This document shows positions 1 through 12,189 of a DNA stretch of 64,000 bases, one piece after another. The number at the start of each line of letters is the position of its first letter. Position 1 is the first letter of the stretch. Source of the DNA: Sinotaia quadrata (taxonomy: Eukaryota > Mollusca > Gastropoda > Architaenioglossa > Viviparidae); NCBI GenBank assembly GCA_028829895.1, contig CM054181.1, positions 46,965,759-47,029,758 of the forward strand, read 5' to 3'. A program made the position numbers and the translations under genes. The notes below the pieces were generated by a model. That model worked only from the letters and a program-made list of their open reading frames with translations. It had not been told where the DNA came from and made no database searches.

Positions 1-60
1 AAGACCACATCCTGGTACCCGACTCAGCTGCGAGTTTTAAAGACCATATTCTGGTATGTA
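1..60. repeat. isolated units related to the 35-bp minisatellite
   Basis: The first 60 bases contain two diverged matches ('aaagaccatattctgg', 'aagaccacatcctgg') to the unit of the array at about 1390-1900, whose edge copies read 'aaagaccgctttctgg'. This suggests the array family extends to the left of the window or was once continuous. Similarity was judged by eye. Confidence 0.4.
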
Positions 61-1389
61 AGAGTACCTCACACTTTTACTGTATTTAAATTATTTTCTT
101 GTTGTTGAGTCATTCTTGTAGTAAGATACCTGAGGAGGCATGCAAAGCGCATAATGCTTACATAACTTAATCATTTGACAGGATATGATAGTCATGACAA
201 TAAAATGAAGATGGCATCTTTTTATTTATCCACTTTATGCCTAAGTGATAAAAGATACACCTTTTTTTCTAGTGGGAACCAAATAAATCTTTCGGCAGCG
301 CAATTAGAACCAAGGTCAAGGATCAATTATTTCATGTCAAAATGGTGCAGCACGTCTTGAGGTTTAGAAAACTTAAAATAGGTGATAACATTGTTGGCCA
401 GAAAAGTAGATATAAATGTAAACAAAATTTTTGATACTATCTTATTGTTTTGTGAGACACAAATAGAAAATGAAGCTGGGAGCCCTTGTGCTAACTAAAA
501 AGCTGTTTGACAGATCTTTCAGGGATGAGTTATTCAATCCTCACTTCCAATTGTCTTGTATTAATATTTATGTAATGTTTGATTATTAAAAAAAAAATGT
601 ATTTAATTAGGAAAAGTTTTATTCTCGTTGCCTTGGTTTGTCTTGTATCCATAGTAACGTGAGCGATATTACAGTCGATTGTCTTTAGGGAAAATTGTAG
701 AACTATTAATACTTTCATGGATGATGTTTTCAAAACCAGCCTCTGGTCATTTTTTTAGGAGCGAGTTCTACCAACAAAAACATGTTGATGTAGCTAGGAT
801 AGTGAGTCAACAGTAACTTCGCTGTAACTGTGGGATTCTTTCATCAATGAGGGCATCTGTGAGACTGCGGGGTGATTTGTCGAAAATCATTACTTCACCA
901 CATCTCCTGAGATTTGTCAATTGATGACCTCTACAAGAAGTACCGTTGAGTTTCAGAAAAGGCAAAATAGTGTCCTCCATGTTTTTTGTGAAACTGAAAC
1001 AGTATAGTGCTTGCTTCGATGATTAAACTACGGGCATACCTGTGAAACTTATCTAAACTGTTAAAGTTTAGATTTAATTGAGTCTTTTTAGGACAACGTT
1101 TTGTAACCTTTTCTAGTTAGTTGGGGGATTTGTCTTTTCATAGTAAGGGAAAGTTGATTAAACTTTAAGCTACTTAATATTTATAGCTATAAACATCTAA
1201 GTGTGAACATTAGAAATAACATCCGCCTTCTGTCCTCCTGTTAGAAATAGTAACCTGAGAAGTTCGCCGATAAGTGAGAAAAAAAAAAAGGGGGGGGGTG
1301 CAAAGATTTAGAGAGAAAGAGAGGGAGAGAGTACACAGCGCTATGGGTAAAAATATAACATTTTGAAACAAAACTTTATGAGTTCTAAC
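61..1389. other. AT-rich sequence with no recognised gene
   Basis: Only short open frames are present and none has a recognisable motif or splice context. The one distinct object is an A11 run passing directly into a G9 run at 1279-1298, followed by a GA-rich stretch. Confidence 0.6.
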
Positions 1390-1900
1390 TAGCCCGCTTT
1401 CGCTCTCAACTTCGACTGCTAAAGACCGCTTTCTAGCAATTTTATTTAGAGTGCTTTTTCCAATATCTAGCAACTTTATTTCGAGTTCTAAAGAATGCTT
1501 TCTAGTAACTTTACTTCGAGTGCTAAAGAATGCTTTCTAGTAACTTTACTTCGAGTGCTAAAGAATGCTTTCTAGTAACTTTGCTTAGAGTGCTAAAGAA
1601 TGCTTTCTAGTAACTTTACTTCGAGTGCTAAAGAATGCTTTCTAGTAACTTTGCTTCGAGTGCTAAAGAATGCTTTCTAGTAACTTTACTTCGAGTGCTA
1701 AAGAATGCTTTCTAGTAACTTTGCTTCGAATGCTAAAGATCGTTCTCTAGTCGCTTGAAAAACCACTTTCTAGCGACAATAATTATGCTTTCAGATTTAA
1801 TACCGCTTTCTAGTAAGTTTACTTAGAGTGCTAAAGACCAATTTTTGATTTGAGTACTAAAGACCGCTTTCTGGTAACAATTTTTCTTCGAGTGCTAAAG
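1390..1900. repeat. 35-bp minisatellite
   Basis: The core 'gtgctaaagaatgctttcta' recurs every 35 bp, most regularly from about 1470 to 1740 (seven to eight near-identical units). Substitutions concentrate at a few sites such as 'actttactt' against 'actttgctt'. The edges (1390-1470 and 1740-1900) carry older units reading 'aaagaccgctttct'. A homogeneous centre with degenerate edges is typical of arrays turned over by unequal exchange or slippage. Confidence 0.93.
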
Positions 1901-1964
1901 GCCGCTTTTGAATACAACATTATACTGGGGACTGATAAAACCACATCATCAAATATAGGCTCAT

Positions 1965-2830
1965 TACTTGTATACAACTCTGGCCAAACACTGTTGACAA
2001 CTTTACTGCACACAACTCTGGCCAAACACTAGATAACATTACCCCCTGTACATAACACAGGGCAGACACTAAGCAACATTACTGCACACAACACTCGCTA
2101 AACACTGTAGACAATATTACTGCACACAACACTAGCCAAACACGGTAGGCAACATTAATGCTCACAACACTCTCTAAGCATTGTAGATCACATAACTGCA
2201 CACAAACTTGATAATCACTAAGACAACATTATTGCACACAACACTAGCCGAGCAATATAGACAACACTGGCCAGAGACTGTAGACAACAATACTGCACAC
2301 ATTATTGGTCAAACACTAGACAACATTACTGCACACAACACTCGCTAATCAGAGTAAACAACAGTGCTGCACACAACACTCCCTAAAACCTATAGACCAC
2401 TTTATTGCACACAACAATGGCCTAGCATTGAAGGCAACATTACTGCACATAACACTGGTCAAACACTGTAGACCACATTACTGGACACAACACACGCTAA
2501 ACACTGTAGACTACATTACTGGACACAACACTCACTAAACACTGTAGACAACATTACTGGACAAAGCACCTGCTAAACACCGTAGATCACATTACTGGAC
2601 ACAAAACCTGTTAAACACCATACACAATATTACTGGACACAACACCTGCTAAACACTGTAGACCACATTACTGGACACAAAACCTGTTAAACACCATACA
2701 CAATATTACTGGACACAACATCTGCTAAACACCGTAGACCACATTACTGGACACAACACCTGCTAAACACCGTAGACCACATTACTGGACACAACACCTG
2801 CTAAACACAGTATACAACCTTAGTGCACGC
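1965..2830. repeat. 38-bp minisatellite, degenerate to homogeneous gradient
   Basis: Units contain 'ctggacacaacacctgct' and 'aaacaccgtagaccacatta' in a period near 38 bp. The left half (1965-2450) is diverged, reading 'ctgcacacaacactcgctaa'. The right half (2460-2820) is nearly uniform. Roughly 22 units are present. Both strands are broken by stops, so it is not coding. Confidence 0.9.
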
Positions 2831-2859
2831 TAAACTTCCTCGCTCAAATGACAACATGC

Positions 2860-3265
2860 ATTTTTATAACTTCTCTCTCACTTTTTCTCTGTTTTCTTTA
2901 TAACTTCTGTCTCACTTTTTTCTCTGTTTATTTTTAAGCGCGCCAAGACTAGCACAACCATTTTCATTCATATTGCTTTCCTTGTTTATAATGTCGTCAG
3001 TTTATAATAATTCTGTTTTTGTCCCTTTTTTCAATATTTCTATTTTTACCCTATATCATTACGATTCTACTTTAACAATATGTCATATATAATTTTACTT
3101 TAACTCTGTATCATAATGATTCTAGTTTTACCCTGTACCTTAGTAATTGTACCCTTTATTTAAACAATTCTACTTTTACCCTCTATTATAATGATTCTAT
3201 TTTCCCCCTCTACCATCATTGCTCCACGTGTACCCTGTCTGTAAATAATTCTATTTTTACCTGGA
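2860..3265. repeat. degenerate ~35-bp tandem repeat
   Basis: At 2865-2935 a phrase beginning 'tttataacttct' occurs twice. From about 3005 to 3265 the phrase 'ataatgattctacttttacc' returns in many mutated forms every 33-37 bp. This looks like an ageing pyrimidine-rich minisatellite. Confidence 0.6.
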
Positions 3266-4460
3266 ATCTCCCCTTCTCTAATCTGCACGACCACTAATTA
3301 TAGTTTTTTTCCATTTACAAGCCAAGAAATGGATCAGGCCTTTTTGCCTTTACAGTTATTAAAACTAATTGTATGTTGTCATTTCTATTAATTTTCAATA
3401 CGTAGGCAATCAGATTAATGTTTAAAATTCAATGCGTGCGGCTGCCGTCGCGAGGTAAAGCTGTCACTTTCTCCATAGTTATTGTATGCAATAAATCTAT
3501 CAAGTGCTGCGGTTTATTTTTTTTTTAAATAAAAAATCCACCCGTATACATAAGCAATGCAGTGTACGCCCCATCCAAATTCTTTACTGGTTTGAAGTTC
3601 AAGTCATCAGGCGGCAGGGGAGGTAAGGCAACAGGGGAGGTAAGGCAGAAAAGCTATGCATGACAAGGGCAAAAGATTCCCATGCCCTTTCTGACTCATA
3701 TTTTTTATTATTATTATTACTGCACGCAGCTTCTGAAACACAACCATGGAAACAGTGCTGAACCCGAGGAATGCCGTACCCGTATAAAGGAGTCTTTCGT
3801 TACCCGTATTATCGCTAGGGTACTATATAACCTGATGAGAAGAAAAGGGAAGGGGAAAAAAAATCCCATCTTCTTTTCTTACACTGCGGATGATAGCTTT
3901 CGTTGCGGGTTAGACGACATCGTTAGTAGATCGAGAAATACCTTACCTACCCATACAGCTCTCTCTCCCTCCTTCCATCTTCCACTGCTCCTTCCTCCTC
4001 AGCAGCACCATAAATACACGCACGCACGCATAGTCGCGCACGTAGAACGAAAAGATTGACAAGACACGCACGTATCTACTCGCGAAATTGTATGCAGTCT
4101 CAAACATGCACAACAAAGCTTGAGACTGATCTCGTACGTACGACAGCAATGCAGCGGTAGTCAAGTACAGCCGGGTTGCTGGTTTGGCGGACATGTCGAC
4201 AATTTTTTTTTAAACGGCCGAAACTATATACGCAAAAAGACAACAACTGAATTATCTATTATTTATTAACATATGTTATGCTTATACATATTTTTAAATC
4301 ACCATTTGTTCTGAAACCATCACGGCAAGGCGGAAAAATCTAATTTGCATCAAAGTGTGTTCTACCATCGACAAAATTTTACAATCTTTCTTACTCAGTC
4401 ATCCGCAAATCCTTCTTCGAAACCGCGCCCTTTGCAATGTCTATCACAAGTTTTCTGAAA

Positions 4461-4462
<2 letters not shown>
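3266..4462. other. non-repetitive stretch, no recognised gene
   Basis: It contains a 17-bp direct duplication ('ggggaggtaaggca') near 3613-3648 and a more CpG-rich part at about 3720-4195. A 125-codon plus frame (3682-4059) and an 83-codon minus frame (3943-4194) are open there. Neither shows a known motif, a signal peptide or convincing exon borders, so neither is called a gene. Confidence 0.5.
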
Positions 4463-4492
<30 letters not shown>

Positions 4493-4587
4493 GTAGGTAG
4501 GTAGGTAGGTAGGTAGGTATGTAGACAGACAGACATACAGACGGACGGACGGACGGACGGACGGACGGATGGATGGATGGATGGATG

Positions 4588-4644
<57 letters not shown>
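4463..4644. repeat. compound tetranucleotide microsatellite (GATA/GGTA/GACA/GACG/GATG)
   Basis: Blocks of GATA, GGTA, GACA, GACG, GATG and GATA follow one another, each differing from its neighbour by one base. This is the pattern left by point mutation followed by slippage. It abuts the end of family A copy 1 with no gap. Confidence 0.97.
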
Positions 4645-5160
4645 TGTGACGCTAACGCCAGATAGTTAATGGTTATGCTTATTATTATTAATTAATCATC
4701 CATAACTAAAATATAATTACAAGTGATGGGAATTTTAGTTTATGTTATTAATAATTCTCCAGAAGACACCACTCGTCTCTCTCACTTGGCGGATATGCGG
4801 GCGCAGTAAACGTTTTCTCATTTCCAGAACATTAAAACAAACATTTACCGTCAAACAATATTTCCGATAGCGGAAAACTTCTTACTAAAGGAGAAGATAA
4901 ATCCATCTTTAATCTATATTTAGCAAGCCCTCATTCACCCAATGTCTTTCAAACAATTGGTTGTCAATATGAGTAAGAAGGTTAATAAATTTAACAATAA
5001 ATTTATTAAATCAACAAATATACATAATATATCAAAACATTGAAAAACATTACTTGACATCAATATTTCCATGAAACAACATTCGAATAATTTTAATATA
5101 ATCCTATATCGTAAAACACAATTAAACAATAGTGTCAATACAAATCACAGGATAAGGATG
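4645..5160. mobile_element. family A interspersed repeat, copy 1 (partial)
   Basis: Starts directly after GATA units with 'gtgtgacgctaacgccagat', then 'agttaatggttatg' and 'ccagaagacaccactcgtct'. It continues through 'ctaaaggagaagataaatcc' and 'aatttattaaatcaacaa' to about 5155. The same ordered blocks occur at 46957-48350, 36895-38335 and, reversed, at 63030-63585. No open frame of note is present. It is a non-coding piece of a transposable element, either a solo LTR or a retroelement end. AATAAA can be read on both strands because 'aataaatttatt' is a palindrome, so orientation is unsettled. Confidence 0.8.
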
Positions 5161-5519
5161 GGGAAATTGCATATAAAATTATTCATGATTTAGTAATGAC
5201 AAATAAATTAATTATTTTATATTGGAAGAATATACTGATTTTGAATATTTAAGTTTTATGTTTTGAGCTGCAATTGGCTTTCTGATGATAACGTCTTTTA
5301 CTATTCATTTAAAAAAAATATTCTATGACCATAGTCATAGAAACGTGCATGTACACATCTGTGTGTAATGTAATAAAGGGACAAGAGTGAGAAATAGAGA
5401 GGAAAGGAGAGATAGAGAAGAAGGACGGTGATTTATAATTCACTTGAGAGTGAGGGATCATTAACAATGCCGTAAGTAGACTGAAGAGCACAAAACGATA
5501 ATCAAATAAGAATGAAAAT
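5161..5519. other. AT-rich sequence, nothing recognised
   Basis: No coding frame of interest and no internal repeat beyond short purine-rich patches such as 'gagagaggaaaggagagata'. It may include the decayed remainder of family A copy 1. Confidence 0.5.
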
Positions 5520-5757
5520 GTGTCTCATGCACGTCATCAGGGAAGAGAGCTAGGACACACAATTTCCGTGGTGACGTGGTGGGCGAACTAAAATTTAGCA
5601 TGTGTCGCATTCATTTCCCCAGAGAAGAGAGCTAGGACACAATTTCCAGGAAGGAATGGCGGGCAAACTGAAATGTAAAATGTGTCGCATTCACGTCTCC
5701 AGAAAAGAGAGCTAGGACAATTTCCAGGAAGGAATGGCGGGCAAACTGAAATTTACA
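5520..5757. repeat. ~80-bp tandem repeat, three copies
   Basis: Three units begin at 5520, 5602 and 5682 with 'gtgtc(t/g)cat'. They share 'agagagctaggacac' and 'aatttccaggaaggaatggc', giving periods of 82 and 80 bp. Units 2 and 3 are closer to each other than to unit 1. Confidence 0.9.
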
Positions 5758-6359
5758 TTATAAGTGTTCTTCACTTAATTTCATATGTATCTACACCCGA
5801 TCCGTGATGAAATTTTCTGCTCGTGGGAAAAGAACATGGAATTTTTATGCTATGTTGTTGGCATTGCCTAGCAACACGAAACACGAAAATAGTATTACTA
5901 TTTTTAATCATAAGTAAGTGCCATCTAAATCGTTGTTTCCTTTAGTTTTAGTTTTATTTTGTTTTACTATTTGGTATATAATTCTGTTTACTTTTATCAG
6001 TAATGAAGCCAGTTATGCCTCTCATGTACTGAGTTCGCTACCATTAGAGCACTCTATTGAGATAATGTTTACTTTTATTTTAATTTTTAAAGTGCACACA
6101 AAGATGGCGCGTGGTCTTCGTCTGCAACCAAGTTAGCTATTATTTAGCTCGTAAATAATGAATAATACTTTCGTTATTGTTATCAAATCTCCAGCTCTGC
6201 AACTAGACTTCCCTAGTTAGAATAATTGCTTGTAAAAGAATCAACACTCTAGCACAGAAGGGCTCACTGCAGAGGGATTGGACTGCAGGCATTATCGAAA
6301 AGATCATCTTCATACAACACGTACCAGTTGTATTGGTTTTAACTGCCAGCCTGCACACG
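5758..6359. other. unique AT-rich sequence, no gene seen
   Basis: Contains an RFX X-box-like word (listed separately). A 72-codon open frame at 5918-6136 is hydrophobic by composition but lacks supporting motifs or splice sites. Confidence 0.5.
5863..5875. promoter_or_regulatory. RFX X-box-like motif
   Basis: The word 'attgcctagcaac' is one base from the classical palindromic X-box half-site pair (GTTGCC-TAGCAAC) bound by RFX factors. Promoters of ciliary genes often carry it. No gene start is visible next to it, so function is unproven and chance occurrence is possible. Confidence 0.25.
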
Positions 6360-6660
6360 CTCGCACGCGCTAATCACAAATATATACACACTCCACAATC
6401 ACAGTTCACACATACATAGACACAGATACACACGGACACACACGAACATACAAACATATATGCATTACATACACACAGCAAGCCCTGTGCACACACACAT
6501 GCACAGAGACAAACGCACTCACACACTTAGACACACACAGTAAAAAAGAAAAGAAAAAGAAAAGAAACGCTTTAGACAGGTTAAAACAAGTTAAGCCATA
6601 TACCTTAGCTGTCATAACTAAGCGAAGAATTCTAGAGTGAAAACAATACACACACACGCG
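6360..6660. repeat. imperfect CA-rich tract
   Basis: Dominated by 'cacaca' broken by 'tacata' and 'gacaca' words. The 83-codon minus frame over it is a by-product of the low complexity. Confidence 0.7.
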
Positions 6661-7409
6661 TCATAATTAGAGGCGTGTAGAGTTGTAGAACTTTGTGAAA
6701 TCTGTACGCAGTAGTTAGACACGCTCATTTATTTCGTGAATAATTTGACACTGACTTAGCAACAGCAAATTTCGCCTCTGGCGCAATAAGTCGATATAGA
6801 CTTTCCAAAAGTTCACTAATAACTAATTATGTATGTAACAAAGAAAGCAACAGCTTTCGTTTTCTTTGATTTTAATATTTTTGCTGAATTCGAATACAGT
6901 TGTTAAGAAAAGGGTTTTATTTTTTGCTTATTAGTTTGTTTTGGTTTTGAATTTATTATTTTGTGTTTGTCTATTCGTTGTGGTATTTTAGTAAAAGTAC
7001 AGGTAAAGCGATAACGAGAGTCGCAGTTTGACGATTTTCAAGAGGATTTCTTTATACAGTTTATCTCCCCATGCAACCCACTCTTTATTGATTTGGAAGT
7101 GTCAGAAATCTTAAAGCGCTATATCGTACCACCGGACGAACTAATCAGCCAGATTCGTTTTCTGTGCACGTCTGGAAATATACTTCAAGTGTCTCACCCC
7201 AAACTAGGATGGAGTTGACTTCAGTAGATCTCTACAATCTCCAAGATCTCTAGGACCTTCGGGATTTCTAGGATCTCTATGGCGAAGAAATAGCGTCCCA
7301 CCTTTCAGCTCCGAGTGGTCTGAAGTGAGACTTGGAACAGTGCAGTTGTAATCAACAACTTTCAGCATTGAATTTCATTTTGTTATCACATTTAGTACAT
7401 TGTTCCTTT

Positions 7410-7440
<31 letters not shown>

Positions 7441-7879
7441 GCAGGAGCTATTTATGCAAGCAACATCATGAGGAACATTTCGTTGGCATCAAAATATTAT
7501 GACCGTGTGAAGTGTTTTCATTTCCTTCATTGATGCAGTTGAAATGTTTCCTTTGTCGGAACTCTATGGTCTGGCGAGCAGATTTTTACAACGTCATGTT
7601 CGGGTAGGCAATTGGTCATTAAACTATCATTTTGTGTTTGTAGAGCTGAACGACAAAGATGTTCAAGCGGCGCTGAAAGTCTCTTGCGGTTCCTCTAAAC
7701 CGAGGCAGAAGGTTGTTCAAACAGCCGCGTGCACTTCTGTATGAACAACGGCAGGGAAAATTATTTTCTTTTCTCACTCCCCTCGTGTTTGACGGCGTGC
7801 AGCATTGAACGAAACATGCAAGCACGTCTGTTGAAACTGTAATAAAGTACACACGACCGAGTCAACGCCTCGTCACACA
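6661..7879. other. non-repetitive stretch with a T21-G10 junction
   Basis: A T run (7407-7427) passes directly into a G run (7428-7437). A 66-codon plus frame (7544-7744) overlaps a 77-codon minus frame (7619-7852) in a GC-richer patch. Neither has a recognisable domain, so no gene is called. Confidence 0.45.
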
Positions 7880-8930
7880 AATAGTAGTACGTATGCATCC
7901 TCTCACAGCAATTGTTGTATCATACATCATACAGCAACAGTTTGTAGGTATCCTCACATTGTAACAGTAAGTATGCAACTTCACACAACAGTAATAAATA
8001 TTATCCTCACACAGCAATAGTATGTATGCATACTCACAAAGCAACAAGAATTATGTATCCTCACACAACAACAATAAATATGAATTCTCACACAGCTATA
8101 AAGAATTACAGTCGCACTACAACTGCCATTACGTACCGGCACACAACAGCAGCAACTTTTGAATACTTACGCACTATTGATAAATATGTATCATCATACG
8201 TATTCACACATAGCAACAGTATATGTGACTCTTCGCAGGGTTAAAAGAAGCTTTGAATCATCTTACAGCAGCATTAACGATGAATCTTCACACAGCAACA
8301 GTAATTGAATTTTCTCACAGCAACAATATCTCTCAACCCTCACACAGCAATAGTTACTGAATTCTCTCACAGCAATAGTAACTCTGAATCCTTACACAGC
8401 AACAGTAAATCTGAATCCTCATCAGGTAAACAGTACTTATGAGTCCTTGCACATCTATAATAAGTATGTATCTTTATACAGCGATAGTAATTATAACAAC
8501 ATACACATAATTAGTAATTATACATCCTCACCACAACAATAATACATAATATATTTCGTTATACATCAGTGGAATTATTATTTTTTGTATCACAACAGTA
8601 GCAATTATAGACACACACAGAAATGGCAATTATAACAATTTTTCGCACAATACTATTAAATATTCTCCACACAACTAATGTAGTTGTGTACCCTAGCACA
8701 GTAATAATAATTGTGCTTCGTCTCAGAGTAAAAATAATTGTGCATCGTCACACAGTAAAAATAATTGTGCATTGTCACACAGTAAAAATAATTGTGCATT
8801 GTCACACATTAAAAATAATTGTGCACCCTCACACAGTAATAAGTGTGCATCGTCACACAGTATTGACGGATCGACACACAGCAATACTAATTATACATTG
8901 TGTTCCAGACCTTTCGTGTATGACAGCATG
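7880..8930. repeat. degenerate ~30-bp minisatellite with a 27-bp homogeneous core
   Basis: The phrase 'tcacacagcaacagtaatta' recurs about every 27-35 bp with heavy mutation. At 8700-8860 a sub-block with unit 'acagtaaaaataattgtgca' is regular at 27 bp for five to six units. The 102-codon frame at 8623-8931 (HTVKIIVH repeats) exists only because 27 is a multiple of three. Confidence 0.85.
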
Positions 8931-9424
8931 AGTAAATATTTCATTAATTAAATGTGTTTGTTTTGTGTGCTATGTTTGCCTGTTTGTTTGTTTGTTCTTT
9001 GTTTCGTTATCCTTTTTATTTTAGTTAAGATAAAGTTCTATAAAGCTGTAATTCTAGTTCTTGTGTTACTATAAATATCTTCAATATTAGACTTAGAGGT
9101 TGTGTTTTGTCATTTGTTTATTGACTTGTTGTATCCTTTCTTCAGTTCTATTTGCTTTACTCTGGCGCCACTTTACTGAATTTGTTAAGTTACATTTATT
9201 TTTCTTGATTTCTTCTGTTATATTTTGCTTTATTTTGCACTGCTTTGTTGTTGTTTTTTCAACGCCTTGCCTTCTCTGCCTTACTTGCTTTGTTTTGCCT
9301 TTTTTTCCTTTACTTGATCTTGCATTCTGCCTTATTTTGTTTAGTCTTGATTTGTTTTGGTTTCTTTTGTTGTGTTTTTAGTCAGTATTCTGTGTCAGTG
9401 TAAAGAGATGCTTCTTAACTTTGA
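8931..9424. repeat. T/G-rich degenerate pentamer tract
   Basis: Rich in 'ttgttttgttt' and 'tttgctttattttg' words with a loose TTTTG period, resembling the block at 57030-57370. The 93-codon plus frame here is a run of F, L and C from low complexity. Confidence 0.55.
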
Positions 9425-9632
9425 TGCTGACTACACATCATGTCTAACATGACAGTCGTTGCAGTATGCAGTGTTGATATTGACTATAGACACCATGTCT
9501 AACATGACAGTCGTTGCAGTACGCAGTGTTAATATTGACTATAGACACCATGTCTAACATGACAGTCATTGCAGTACGCAGTGTTGATATTGACTATAGA
9601 CACCATGTCTAACATGACAGTCGTGCAGTACG
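9425..9632. repeat. 55-bp minisatellite, ~4 copies
   Basis: Units contain 'accatgtctaacatgacagt', 'cgttgcagta' and 'tgatattgactatagaca', repeating at 55 bp. Copies are nearly identical. Confidence 0.93.
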
Positions 9633-10064
9633 CAGATAAAGTTTACAAGACACTCTCCTCTACCTGTATTCTATGACGAAGCTAGTTGTTCACTCCATGT
9701 AATTCCCCTTGCTCTTTAGCTGTCTTAACTGTACCCCCTGGATCTCACACTTCGTGATACTTATTCCGGGTACCACCACCACCCCTCCACAGAGCATCGG
9801 ATGCTCCTGACGTCACTCTTCAGGGTCCATACTGTTTTAATTTTAATCTGCACTTAATCTCAGGTGTCAACGTTCATTCAGGTAAGCTTTCCAAAGCTTT
9901 TATACCCCCCTCAAAAAAAAAAAAAAAAAAAAAGACTCCAGAAATCCATCAATGTTACTAAGGACTCTGCAAAATATGTTGTTGGTATTTTTAAAATTTG
10001 TGTTGTGTTGTGGAAATATAGTATTATATTATGAGATCGTTTTAGAGATAAATTCGAGACAGAG
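9633..10064. other. short unique stretch with an A21 tract
   Basis: An A run lies at about 9913-9933. No gene or element end was recognised, though the A run could be the tail of a retroposed copy. Confidence 0.45.
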
Positions 10065-10830
10065 CTCACAGTTACATAAAGAGAGCCCATGGATACATAA
10101 AGAGAGCCCACGGATACGTACAGAGAGCCCACGGATACATATTGAGAACCCACCATACATGCAGAGAGCCAGCGGATACATACTGCGAGCCCATACATAT
10201 TGAGAGTTCACCATGCATACTTAGAACCCACTTTATACATAGAGAGCCCATAGATACATACAAAGTCCACCATGCATACAAAGTCCACCATACATACAGA
10301 GAGCCCACATTATACATAGAGAGCCAACCATGCATTGAAAAAGCCCACTTTATACATAGAGAGCCCATATATACATACATAGAGCCCACTTTATACATAG
10401 AAAGCCCGCCATACATACAATGAGCCCACCTTATACATAGAGAACCCATAGATACACACAGAGCCCACCACACATACAGAGAGCCCACGGATACATGCAA
10501 AGAACCCACCATACTGCGAGCCCATGGATACATAGACGCAATTTATACAAAGAAACATACAGAGAGCGCATTTTATACATAGAGAGCCCACTTTATACAT
10601 AGCCAACCATGCACAGAGAGAGCCCACTTTATACATAGAGAGCCAATATATACAGATAGCCTACTTTATACATAGAGAGCCCATAGATACAGAGAGCGGG
10701 CCATACATACAATGAGCCCACTTTATGCATAGAGAGCCCATAGATACATACAGAACCCACCATACATACAGAGCCCACGGATACGAAGAGAGCCCACCAT
10801 AAATACAGAGAACCCACGGATACATACCTA
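10065..10830. repeat. ~19-21-bp minisatellite
   Basis: Built from 'agagagcccacggatacata', 'agagcccactttatacata' and 'gcccaccatacataca' variants, about 35-40 units. Three variant classes are interspersed rather than blocked. The 153-codon minus frame (10072-10533) is a shadow of this array. Confidence 0.9.
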
Positions 10831-12152
10831 AACACAAGCGCATCACTACCACCCTTGACACGTACACACACACATGCACAAATCTGTACTTACATACCTA
10901 CCCGTATGCACACTCTTGGGTACACATAAACACACACATACACACAGAGATACTGCTTGAAAAATTAAACACTGCCATATGTTCAAACCCCTTCACTGGC
11001 GCACGGTTTTCGAGAAACATTACTGCGGCGTTTGGTGTGGAGGGCCGTTACGCACCCGTCACGTGTCTTAGTACAAAACATTGCCGGTGATGTTATTATA
11101 TTTTTTTACCTCGGCTTTTCACAAGCCCTTGCCACTAATTTCTTCCCCATTCAAACCCAGGCAACCTTGTCGAATGATGGGGATGCTTCGTACCGTGGGA
11201 ACTGGGTGGATCTGCGTGCCGTGAACAGGATGGAGAATTTGAAGCCGGGTACGTGTTTACCCACTGAACTATGGCGGCCAATTTGACTGAAAGCGCGAGT
11301 AATATAACTCTATGACCTAGTTACCGTGATGTCATCTTAGCGAAAATACGTTAAGACAAGAACAAAAGATGAGGAATATCGTTTTTAAAGAAACAATAAT
11401 ACACACAAAAACGGGGAGTACATTTTCTACTATTATTTATTATTATATGGGTACTGCGTTCGCGTTTAATATCATCATAATTTCTCAGCACTGTTACAAG
11501 GTAGGCGCTTAGTTTGACAATTCGAATGGAAAAGAATTCCAAGAGGATCAGTGTCCTCTTTCGAACCCCTAACTCCTGCGTCACAGGCTAGACCGCTAGA
11601 GCGTCTTTTCGAGCGACCATCCACTTTCGCGGGGGAGGGAGGGAGGTGAAGAAGCACAGCTCCTCGCGAAATTGAGTAATTCTTGACTGTATGGGTGTGA
11701 GTGTGGGTGTGGTGTTTATTTGTCCAGCAGCCACCTGTACATAGTATGTGGGAAACAAATGTATACTAAACACGTGATCAGATGCTTAACATTGTTGAAG
11801 ATACAATATTTATGTTATATGATGTCAATACACACCAAACACACACACATACCAACTCCCCCCACATGTATTTTATATTAGACTTTTAATGTAAATGCAA
11901 TTTACTGCATTTGGGGGGGGGAGGTATATTCTAGCTGTCGATTTATATTTTTGGTTTACAATCTTAGCAGTCATCATATTTAAGTACTCATCTTCAGAAA
12001 TGCGTATCATTGGTTTGAGTTTAGGTAGATCAAGTTAGACCGTGACGCTTTTAATTAACTTAAAAGTAAAAGCACGCACATACACACCTGTATGAGTGAT
12101 TAATTCACGTTGCACAGAGAATGACAGTTTGATCCCCATACATTCATATTAT

Positions 12153-12153
<1 letters not shown>
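10831..12153. other. unique stretch, possible old SINE material
   Basis: Begins with a CA-rich tail (10858-10945). No long frame is present. Two tRNA-like word groups occur, one weak (rejected) and one listed at 11541-11612. A G9 run lies at 11913-11921. Confidence 0.45.
11541..11612 (-). ncRNA. tRNA-like sequence, possible SINE head or pseudo-tRNA
   Basis: On the minus strand 'ctctagcggtctagcctgtg' resembles an A box. It is followed after about 25 bases by 'aggggttcgaaagagg', close to a B box. The acceptor stem does not pair well and spacing is shorter than in an intact tRNA. I see a decayed tRNA-derived SINE head as more likely than a working gene. Called by eye only. Confidence 0.3.

Positions 12154-12185
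<32 letters not shown>
12154..12185. repeat. (CA)16 microsatellite
   Basis: Uninterrupted CA dinucleotides. Confidence 0.97.

Positions 12186-12189
<4 letters not shown>

Noticed and set aside
1390..2830. Direct repeats reminiscent of CRISPR spacing
   Set aside because: Units are contiguous without unique spacers, and the DNA is of animal type.
3682..4194. 125-codon plus and 83-codon minus frames in a CpG-richer patch
   Set aside because: No recognisable domain. The two strands are equally open over much of the patch and include poly-Tyr and Pro/Leu low complexity.
7544..7852. Overlapping 66- and 77-codon frames on opposite strands
   Set aside because: A GC-richer patch makes both open. 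No motif, splice context or start context favours either.
11221..11286. tRNA-like A and B boxes on the minus strand
   Set aside because: 'tagttcagtgggta' and 'ggcttcaaattct' are only about 11 bases apart, far short of the roughly 30 needed, and no stems form.
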